In this document: positions 4,383 through 9,402 of the stretch, piece by piece
Layout of the letters: each line of letters begins with the position of its first letter
Position numbering within the stretch: position 1 is the first letter of the stretch
Assembly (NCBI RefSeq): GCF_937900395.1
Contig: NZ_CALCDX010000135.1
Location: 1-9,402 of the forward strand
Origin: an uncultured Caulobacter sp.
GTDB taxonomy: Bacteria > Pseudomonadota > Alphaproteobacteria > Caulobacterales > Caulobacteraceae
DNA length: 9,402 nucleotides
Direction of reading: 5' to 3'
Position numbers and translations under genes: made by a program
Notes under the pieces: generated by a model
Database searches by the model: none
What the model saw: the letters and a program-made list of their open reading frames with translations, nothing else
Told to the model about the DNA's origin: nothing

Positions 4383-6758
4383 GCCGCCAGCTTCCTGGGA
4401 CTTGGCCTTAGCGGACGCGGCGCCGTCGCCGCTGTCGATGGCCGCGTGCGCCTGGACATCCGCAAGACAACCGCCTCGGAAACCTTGATCGAGCTGGGCG
4501 TCCGCATGGGCGTCAGCCTTGGCGGCGTCGAGGCCTGCAAGGGCCCAGGCGTTCCCCTGGTCGGGTCGTTCACGCTGCGCGAGGCTCTCGACCGCGCCGT
4601 GGCCGGTCGCGGCTGCGCCTATGCTCTGGTCGACGCGCGCACGGTCCGCCTTTCTCCGCTCAAGCCCCCGGCCCGCCCTCAGGTGGTCGCCCGCCCCGTC
4701 GCGCCGACCGCGATCGAGCCTGTCGCCCCTCTGGCGCCGCTGATCATCACGGCCGGCAAGCGTCCCGCGCGGCTGGGCAGCCTGCCGGGCGGCGTCAGCG
4801 TCATCGGCTCGCCCCAACTGCAGGACACCGGGGTCGGCGAGACCGGTTCGGTGGCGCGCCAGACCGCCGGCTTCATCACCACCAACCTCGGGGCGGCGCG
4901 CAACAAGATCCTGCTGCGCGGGCTGTCGGACGGGGCCTTCACCGGACGCACCCAGTCGACGGTGGGGACCTATCTCGACGACCTGCCGGTCAACTACAAC
5001 GCCCCCGACCCCGACCTTCGGCTGATCGACGTCGAGCGCGTCGAGGTGCTGCGCGGCCCGCAAGGCGCGCTCTACGGCGGCGGCTCGCTCAGCGGCATCT
5101 ATCGCATCGTCACCCGCGCGCCGGAGTTCGGCGCCTATTCCGCCTCGGCAGGCGTCACCTTCGCCGACACCGAATCCGGCTCCAATAGCTATCGCTTCGA
5201 GGGCGTGGTCAACGTGCCGACCAGCGCCCAGTCAGCCTTGCGGGCGACGCTCTACCACGACGTCGACGGCGGCTACCTGGACGACGTGAACCTGCGCCTG
5301 TCCAATGTGGACAAGACCACGCGCCGGGGCGGCCGCGTGGCGTGGCGCGTCGAGCGGGGCGAGTGGGAGGTCCGGCTGGGCGTCGCCGGCCAGAGCGTCT
5401 CGTCCAAGGACACCCAGTACGTCACCCTGGCCCCCGGCGGTCCTCGCCGCGCCAACCAGGTGCGCGAGACGCACCGCAACCGGCTCGGCCAGACCTCGCT
5501 GAAGATCAGCGGTTCGGGCGATTGGGGACAGTTCGAGTCCGTGACCGGTTACGTCGCTCACAAGTTCGCCAGCCGTTACGACGCCACCCTTGCCGTGACG
5601 CAGTTCGCGGAGGAGGGCGTCGAGCTGGGCCTGTACGACGAGAGATCGCGCGTGCGCATGGCCATCCAGGACGCGCTCTACACCGGTCCGGAGCGAGGCC
5701 GGCTGCGCTGGATGGTCGGCCTCTTCGCCGCCAACAGCATCGAGGAGGGCGACGCGGACCTCCGCGCCCGGAGTGCGAACGTCACCCGCACGGTCTATAA
5801 TGAGAACCGCAAGGACCTGCTGAACGAGTACGCGGTGTATGGCGAGGCCAGTTACGACCTCGGGGCCGGCTGGAAGGCCTCGGTGGGCGGACGCCGGTTC
5901 AAGACCACGGTCCACACGCGCTCCTACGTGCTGGCGCCGTCTCCCGGGACCTCGCGGGATCTCGATCGCGAGGCGTCCTTCAGCGGCTTCTCGCCGAAGG
6001 TCTCGCTGCAGCGCGATCTGTCCGGCGGCGGCATGATCTATGCGCTGACCTCGGAGGGTTATCGCGCCGGCGGATTCAACTCCGGCGGTCTGGTGGTTCC
6101 CGCGGAAACCCGCCGCGTCTTCCGCCCCGACCATCTGCGCAACTACGAGATCGGCGCCACCCTCACGCCGTTCCGAGGCCGCCTGAACCTGCGCACGGCG
6201 CTGTTCTACGACGACTGGCGCAACATCCAGACCGACCAGTACTTCTCCTCGGGCCTGTCCTACACCGCCAACATAGGCGACGGCCGCAATCGCGGCGTCG
6301 AGATCGAGGCCGCCTGGCGGGCGACCGGCCGCCTCACCGTTTCGGGAAACGCCCTGTTCAACGAGCCCAAGCTGACCCGCATCGCGCCAGGCTTCGGCAT
6401 CGGCGCGACGGCCAGCCTTCCCGGCGTGCCGGACGTCTCCTTCGGCAGCCTGGTCACCTACCATCGGCCGCTGACGGCCGAGGCCACGCTGATGCTGACG
6501 GCCGAGACCGGCTATATCGGCCGTTCGCGCCTGACCTTCGACCCGCGCTATTCGCCGTCCATGGGCGGCTACTACACCGGCAAGGTGTCGGCCCAGGTGA
6601 TGACCGACCGCTGGCGCGCGGCGGTGTTCGTCAGCAATCCCTGGAACAGTTCCAGCGACACCTTCGCCTACGGCAATCCGTTCAGCTTCGGCCAGGTTCG
6701 CCAGGTCACGCCTCAGCGTCCGCGCACCTGGAGCCTATCCCTGTCGGCCAACTTCTAA
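4359..6758 (+). CDS. TonB-dependent outer-membrane receptor with STN signalling domain (probable CTG start)
   Basis: An outer-membrane active transporter and transducer, 799 residues from the proposed start. Residues 1-24 form a signal peptide (RRALLLFAASFLGLGLSG, cleavage expected after AVA). Residues about 30-99 are the STN domain (RLDIRKTTASETLIELGVRM, GSFTLREALDRAVAGRGCAY). Residues 128-136 (LIITAGKRP) look like the TonB box. Residues about 139-254 are the plug (TYLDDLPVNY, VEVLRGPQGALYGGGSLSG). The rest is the beta-barrel, ending in Phe (SLSLSANF) as usual for BamA-inserted proteins. No ATG, GTG or TTG exists in frame between the TAG at 4344-4346 and GTG 4446. Starting at 4446 would remove the whole signal peptide and leave an unexportable receptor, so CTG 4359 is inferred. 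The frame and product are firm; the start codon is not proven. The ligand is unknown: a siderophore or other iron complex is usual for FecI-linked receptors, but other ligands are possible. Confidence 0.88.
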   Translation: MRRALLLFAASFLGLGLSGRGAVAAVDGRVRLDIRKTTASETLIELGVRMGVSLGGVEACKGPGVPLVGSFTLREALDRAVAGRGCAYALVDARTVRLSPLKPPARPQVVARPVAPTAIEPVAPLAPLIITAGKRPARLGSLPGGVSVIGSPQLQDTGVGETGSVARQTAGFITTNLGAARNKILLRGLSDGAFTGRTQSTVGTYLDDLPVNYNAPDPDLRLIDVERVEVLRGPQGALYGGGSLSGIYRIVTRAPEFGAYSASAGVTFADTESGSNSYRFEGVVNVPTSAQSALRATLYHDVDGGYLDDVNLRLSNVDKTTRRGGRVAWRVERGEWEVRLGVAGQSVSSKDTQYVTLAPGGPRRANQVRETHRNRLGQTSLKISGSGDWGQFESVTGYVAHKFASRYDATLAVTQFAEEGVELGLYDERSRVRMAIQDALYTGPERGRLRWMVGLFAANSIEEGDADLRARSANVTRTVYNENRKDLLNEYAVYGEASYDLGAGWKASVGGRRFKTTVHTRSYVLAPSPGTSRDLDREASFSGFSPKVSLQRDLSGGGMIYALTSEGYRAGGFNSGGLVVPAETRRVFRPDHLRNYEIGATLTPFRGRLNLRTALFYDDWRNIQTDQYFSSGLSYTANIGDGRNRGVEIEAAWRATGRLTVSGNALFNEPKLTRIAPGFGIGATASLPGVPDVSFGSLVTYHRPLTAEATLMLTAETGYIGRSRLTFDPRYSPSMGGYYTGKVSAQVMTDRWRAAVFVSNPWNSSSDTFAYGNPFSFGQVRQVTPQRPRTWSLSLSANF

Positions 6759-6880
6759 TCTTTTGTCGCAACGCTGAAACATTTCCTCGCCGAAGGCGGG
6801 GGGACACGCCTGACGGCGGCGTCATCTTCTGTGAGAGCGGTCGCGGGGGGTGCGGAACGCTCACTCAGGGATTTCGAGTG
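6759..6880 (+). promoter_or_regulatory. Intergenic region before the glycosyltransferase
   Basis: Between the receptor stop and the glycosyltransferase start. It contains a small hairpin, CCTCGCC-GAA-GGCGGGG (6785-6801, one G-T pair), without a T tail, so it is at best a weak or rho-assisted terminator. It also has an imperfectly spaced dyad TGACG-GCGG-CGTCA at 6811-6824. A promoter for the glycosyltransferase-deacetylase pair is expected here, but I could not identify convincing -35 and -10 elements. Confidence 0.3.
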
Positions 6881-7711
6881 ATGACCAAGCTTTCCGCGTT
6901 GCTCTGTGTCCACAACGAGGAACAGCGCCTGCCCGACTGTCTGGCCGCCCTGTCGTTCTGCGACGAGATCGTCGTGGTCGCGGACCGCTGCAGCGACGGC
7001 ACCGAAGCCATCGCGCGCCAGTACGGCGCCCGAGTGGTTTCCGGCATCTTCCCGATCGAGGGCGCGCGCAAGCACGCCGGCCTGGCGCGCTGCACCGGCG
7101 ACTGGATCCTGGAACTGGACGCGGACGAGGGCGTCACCCCCGCCTTCGCCCAGGAGGTGCGCGAGACCATCGCCCGCGCCGGCGCGGCTGACTGGTATCA
7201 AGTGCCGATCGACAACTATATCGGCGACCAGCTGGTCCGTCACGGCTGGGGCGGCTCGTTCGGCACGTCCTCGGCCGCGCGCCTGTTCCGTCTGGGCGTG
7301 AAGTCGTGGAAGTCCGAGCGCGTGCATCCGGGCGCGAAACTGGACGGCGTCTACGGCGGTCGCCTGACCCAGCCGCTGCGTCACATGGTCGACGAGGACA
7401 TCGGCGACATGTTCGCGCGCCTGTCCCGCTACACCGCCTTGCGGGCCCAGGACCTGGCCGACAGCGGCAAGGTCAAGGGAATCGCCGACGACGCCTTCCG
7501 CGGCGTTCGCCGGTTCTTCAAGTGTTACGTCTCGCGCAAGGGCTATCGGGAAGGCGATCTGGGCTTCCTGATCTCGCTGATGGCGGGCCTCTATCCGATC
7601 CTGTCGAACCTGCGCGCCCGCGAGATCCTGCGCAACCGCGCCCGCGAAGCGGCCAAGCCGGCCCCGCCGGCCGCCCTGCCGCTGCGCCGGGCTGAAGCCG
7701 CCAAACACTAG
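6881..7711 (+). CDS. Family 2 glycosyltransferase, WaaE/KdtX-like
   Basis: A 276-residue GT-A fold glycosyltransferase. The N-terminus LSALLCVHNEEQRLPDCLAA (4-23) is the nucleotide-sugar-binding strand and loop. VVVADRCSDGT at 31-41 follows, and ILELDADEGV (76-85) carries the metal-binding DXD motif D80-A81-D82. Later stretches (RLFRLGVKSWKSERVHPGAK at 134-153; CYVSRKGYREGDLGFLISLM at 215-234) resemble the WaaE-type beta-1,4-glucosyltransferases of LPS core synthesis, which lack large membrane domains. It probably transfers a sugar onto LPS or another surface glycan on the cytoplasmic face. AGGGA (6867-6871) precedes ATG 6881 by nine bases; the adjacent GTG 6878 would add one residue. The deacetylase-like gene begins 9 bp after the stop, so the two are probably one operon. 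The donor and acceptor sugars cannot be read from the sequence. Confidence 0.88.
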   Translation: MTKLSALLCVHNEEQRLPDCLAALSFCDEIVVVADRCSDGTEAIARQYGARVVSGIFPIEGARKHAGLARCTGDWILELDADEGVTPAFAQEVRETIARAGAADWYQVPIDNYIGDQLVRHGWGGSFGTSSAARLFRLGVKSWKSERVHPGAKLDGVYGGRLTQPLRHMVDEDIGDMFARLSRYTALRAQDLADSGKVKGIADDAFRGVRRFFKCYVSRKGYREGDLGFLISLMAGLYPILSNLRAREILRNRAREAAKPAPPAALPLRRAEAAKH

Positions 7712-7720
7712 TCCCACGCC

Positions 7721-8497
7721 ATGCGGCGGCTCGCCCCCCTCGCCTTTCGCCTGATCCTTGGTCGGGAGCTGCGCCTTTGGACAAGGGCCGGACGCGCGCC
7801 GGTCCTGTGGTGGCGCGACGACGACGCGCGCGCGCCCAGCGAAGCGCTGGACAGGCTGCTGGCGCTGTCCCGCGGCCACGCGGCGCCGCTGACCCTGGCG
7901 GCGATCGCCAGTCCGCACCTCAGCGCCCTGGTTCGTCGCGTCGAGGTCGAACCGACTGTCGAGATCGCGGTGCATGGGTTCAAGCACATCAACCGCCAGC
8001 CCACCGGCCGCGGCTTTGGCGAGGTGGTCCCCGAGGACAGCCTCGAGTGGGTCCGCGCCCAGCTGCGGGCGATCGTCATGGCGTTCCACAAGGCCGGCGC
8101 GCAGCCGACCCTCTTCGTGCCGCCTTGGAACAATCTGCAGCCTCGACTGATCGAAGCGCTCGGCGACTCGTCCATCACCGCCGTCTCCGCCTTCGATCAG
8201 GCGCGCGGCGTCTCACAGGGCGTGGCCCGTCTCGACGCGCACCTCGACGTGCTGCGCTGGAAGGGCGGCGGGCGTTTCCGCGGACGCTGGCGGTTTCTGT
8301 CGCGCATGCGCCGACTGATGGCGCAGCGGCGGGTTTCCGGAAATTGGGACGAGCCGATGGGCCTGTTGACTCATCACCTTGATCACGACACGGCGACCTG
8401 GGCGTTCCTGGATCAGTTCCTGGCCGCGTTCCCGATCCGTGCGCGACAGGATCTGACGCCGGCCAGCCCCCGCGCGCCTGAAGCGCTCAGCGCCTAG
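7721..8497 (+). CDS. Polysaccharide deacetylase-like protein (NodB homology type)
   Basis: A 258-residue protein with the motifs of the carbohydrate esterase 4/NodB fold. LWWRDDDARAP holds the aspartates at 33-35 (motif 1). VHGFKHIN has the metal-binding histidines at 85 and 89 (motif 2, HxxxH). LFVPPWNN at 131-138 replaces the usual motif 3 RxPxG. LLTHHLDHD has the motif 5 histidine at 218 or 219. The metal triad is therefore intact, and hydrolysis of N- or O-acetyl groups on a glycan is likely. No signal peptide is evident; the N-terminus is basic and only mildly hydrophobic, so it may act in the cytoplasm on a lipid-linked intermediate. ATG 7721 lacks a good Shine-Dalgarno sequence and may rely on translational coupling to the glycosyltransferase 9 bp upstream. 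The pairing suggests joint modification of a surface polysaccharide such as LPS. The substrate is unknown. Confidence 0.8.
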   Translation: MRRLAPLAFRLILGRELRLWTRAGRAPVLWWRDDDARAPSEALDRLLALSRGHAAPLTLAAIASPHLSALVRRVEVEPTVEIAVHGFKHINRQPTGRGFGEVVPEDSLEWVRAQLRAIVMAFHKAGAQPTLFVPPWNNLQPRLIEALGDSSITAVSAFDQARGVSQGVARLDAHLDVLRWKGGGRFRGRWRFLSRMRRLMAQRRVSGNWDEPMGLLTHHLDHDTATWAFLDQFLAAFPIRARQDLTPASPRAPEALSA

Positions 8498-8525
8498 AGC
8501 CCTTTAGCTTTAAACGCCTCTAGGC
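8492..8525. terminator. Convergent-gene inverted repeat, possible bidirectional terminator
   Basis: GCCTAGAG (8492-8499) and CTCTAGGC (8518-8525) are perfect 8-bp inverted arms around an 18-base AT-rich centre (CCCTTTAGCTTTAAACGC). Each arm contains the TAG stop of one of the two converging genes (deacetylase at 8495-8497; small minus-strand ORF at 8520-8522). A stem here could end transcription from both sides, although neither side has a long T run after the stem. The AGAGCCCTTTAGCTTTAAACG core also resembles dispersed intergenic repeats of alphaproteobacteria, which I cannot verify here. Confidence 0.45.
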
Positions 8526-8645
8526 CAGTTCGGGACGGTCGCGCAGGCACTCGCCGATGGCGCGGGCGCAGCCCGGCAGGCCAAGGGCCCCCACGAACGA
8601 CATGGCTACGGCGCAAACCAGCATGATCGGTTGGAAGATGCGCAT
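8520..8645 (-). CDS. Small hydrophobic protein, 41 residues, possible lipoprotein
   Basis: I do not recognise this protein. It starts MRIFQPIMLVCAVAMSFVGA, and residues 4-23 form one continuous hydrophobic segment. The tail runs LGLPGCARAIGECLRDRPEL. LPGC at 23-26 is close to a lipobox, so it may be a small lipoprotein; otherwise it is a single-pass membrane peptide with cysteines at 26 and 33 outside the membrane. The start is well marked: GGAG (complement of 8653-8656) lies seven bases before ATG 8643-8645, one of the best ribosome binding sites in the window. The same frame is open further upstream to 8834, but that part overlaps the SelO end and looks random. It lies 91 bp downstream of the SelO stop on the same strand, so it could be co-transcribed or have its own promoter in the repeat-rich gap. 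Confidence 0.55.
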   Translation of the reverse strand: MRIFQPIMLVCAVAMSFVGALGLPGCARAIGECLRDRPELA

Positions 8646-8683
8646 CGGGAATCTCCGCACGGCGTTCGTCGGTGGCACTGTGC

Positions 8684-8731
8684 CGGAACAGTAAGACGGA
8701 ACCTTGACGATTGTTCCGCGCTCGAACGGAA
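8684..8731. promoter_or_regulatory. Cluster of CGGAAC half-sites upstream of the small gene
   Basis: The plus strand shows CGGAAC at 8684-8689 and 8697-8702 (13 bp apart) and the inverted GTTCCG at 8713-8718, with CGAACGGAA at 8723-8731 beside it. The second and third copies form a 22-bp dyad with a 10-base centre. The cluster fills the gap between the SelO stop and the small ORF start, where a regulator of the small gene would bind. The spacing does not fit the alphaproteobacterial LexA box (GTTC-N7-GTTC; here N9) or an EcfG promoter (GGAAC-N16/17-CGTT). Confidence 0.35.
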
Positions 8732-8736
8732 AAATT

Positions 8737-9402
8737 TCAGAGGGCGGCTTTTCCGCTGCGCACGCTCCCCAATCCATAGGCTCGCCGCGCCGCCTCGATC
8801 CGCTCAAGCTTGGCGTAGAAGAGCGACCAATCATCCGTCTGATCGATCGGCGCCCACACGGCTTCGACCTCGTCGATGATCAGCTCCTCGGGCTCCGGAC
8901 GCTGGAAGATCGGGTCGGCCAGGCGCTCGGGACGGTCGGGCGAATAGTCGGCCAAGCGCCCGCGGAAGGCCTTGAACGCCTCGCTCTCATAGAGGCCGGC
9001 CCGCGGGCCCGACAGCGCCCGCGCCTCGGACGCCTCGCCGCCGAACCAGTCGAAGAAGAACGGCTCCCAACGCAACGCCTCGCCCCCGTCGGCCAGGGCC
9101 CGGAAGGCGGCGTTGACCAACTCGACATCGGTGTCGGCGCCCAGGCTCTGCAAGCCAAGCCGGTCCAGGATCGCCTCGCGCAGGGCCGTGCGATAGGCGT
9201 CCGAGAAGCCGTTCAGCGCCGCCAGCAGCCCGGCCTGCTCGCCGACCAGGGTGAAGCAGGCGGCCAGCTGCTGCAGGTTCCAGAACACCGCCTCGGGCTG
9301 ACGGCCAAAGCTGTAGAGGCCCGACTGGTCGAAATAGGCGGCGACGAAGTTCGGGTCGTTGCGCGGCAGGAAGCGCCAAGGGCCGTAGTCGAAGCTCTCG
9401 CC
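8737..9402 (-). CDS. selO: Protein adenylyltransferase SelO (YdiU/UPF0061), C-terminal part, 5' end outside window
   Basis: The frame is open from base 9402 and ends at TGA 8737-8739, giving the last 221 residues. The first visible residues, GESFDYGPWRFLPRNDPNFV, contain the DYG motif, the SelO equivalent of the kinase DFG whose aspartate binds metal. They are followed by AAYFDQSGLYSFGRQPEAVF and WNLQQLAACF, the conserved continuation of the family, and a helical C-terminal region. SelO is a pseudokinase that transfers AMP from ATP to serine, threonine and tyrosine of target proteins and is linked to redox stress. The sequence resembles the alphaproteobacterial branch of the family. It ends GSVRSGKAAL with no cysteine, so the C-terminal redox cysteine of some bacterial and mitochondrial members is absent here. 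The nucleotide-binding half is beyond the window edge. Confidence 0.9.
   Translation of the reverse strand, partial: GESFDYGPWRFLPRNDPNFVAAYFDQSGLYSFGRQPEAVFWNLQQLAACFTLVGEQAGLLAALNGFSDAYRTALREAILDRLGLQSLGADTDVELVNAAFRALADGGEALRWEPFFFDWFGGEASEARALSGPRAGLYESEAFKAFRGRLADYSPDRPERLADPIFQRPEPEELIIDEVEAVWAPIDQTDDWSLFYAKLERIEAARRAYGLGSVRSGKAAL

Noticed and set aside
3369..5063. A 564-codon open frame on the minus strand across fecR and the receptor
   Set aside because: It is antisense to two clearly recognisable genes, rich in R, G, A and Q, and has no domain pattern. Such frames are a by-product of GC-rich codon bias.
5232..6464. A 410-codon minus-strand open frame inside the receptor gene
   Set aside because: It is a low-complexity translation without family motifs, fully opposite the beta-barrel coding region.
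6785..6801. Rho-independent terminator after the receptor gene
   Set aside because: A hairpin is present, but GGACACGCC follows instead of a T tract, so it lacks the second half of the signal.
6755..8089. A 444-codon minus-strand open frame opposite the glycosyltransferase and deacetylase genes
   Set aside because: The plus-strand frames carry the DXD, HxxxH and other family motifs; the antisense frame shows none.
8697..8718. LexA (SOS) box or EcfG general-stress promoter upstream of the small gene
   Set aside because: GTTC repeats on the minus strand are 9 rather than 7 bases apart, and no CGTT lies 16-17 bases after any GGAAC.

Overview
The window looks like a chromosomal segment of a high-GC alphaproteobacterium, most likely Caulobacteraceae (Caulobacter or a close relative). 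This is inferred from strongly GC3-biased codons, a FecI/FecR/TonB-dependent receptor locus, an alphaproteobacterial-type SelO, and a LacI-type operator resembling those known upstream of Caulobacter sugar genes. I saw no tRNA, rRNA, CRISPR array or insertion sequence.

Layout. Positions 1-327 hold the 3' end of a lytic murein transglycosylase. It converges on and overlaps an aldose 1-epimerase gene on the minus strand (317-1162). The short divergent gap that follows carries a LacI-family-like operator. Next comes a YcaQ/AlkZ-type DNA glycosylase gene with an intact Gln-Ile-Asp motif (1282-2487). A 241-bp leader with three dyad symmetries precedes a cell-surface signalling locus: an ECF sigma factor of the FecI type (GTG start at 2729), a FecR-type anti-sigma regulator (3360-4337) and a TonB-dependent receptor with an STN signalling domain (to 6758). 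A second plus-strand cluster follows: a WaaE-like family 2 glycosyltransferase (6881-7711) and, 9 bp downstream, a polysaccharide deacetylase-like protein (7721-8497), probably acting in surface polysaccharide synthesis. The window ends with two minus-strand genes converging on that pair: a 41-residue membrane or lipoprotein-like peptide (8520-8645) and the C-terminal half of SelO, a protein adenylyltransferase (8737-9402, 5' end outside the window).

How the genes work together. In the FecI/FecR/receptor locus, ligand binding at the outer membrane is expected to be passed through the STN domain to FecR and then to the sigma factor. The most unusual point is the fecR-receptor junction. The receptor's only visible signal peptide lies upstream of its first ATG/GTG/TTG codon and can only be reached from a CTG codon at 4359. 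That CTG has a good ribosome binding site, and it lies in the loop of a terminator-like hairpin whose left arm overlaps that site. This suggests a non-canonical, attenuated or translationally coupled start, and standard gene callers would truncate the receptor.

The remaining genes are ordinary family members. The small ORF at 8520-8645, with its CGGAAC repeat cluster, and the palindromic leader of the sigma gene also deserve a second look.
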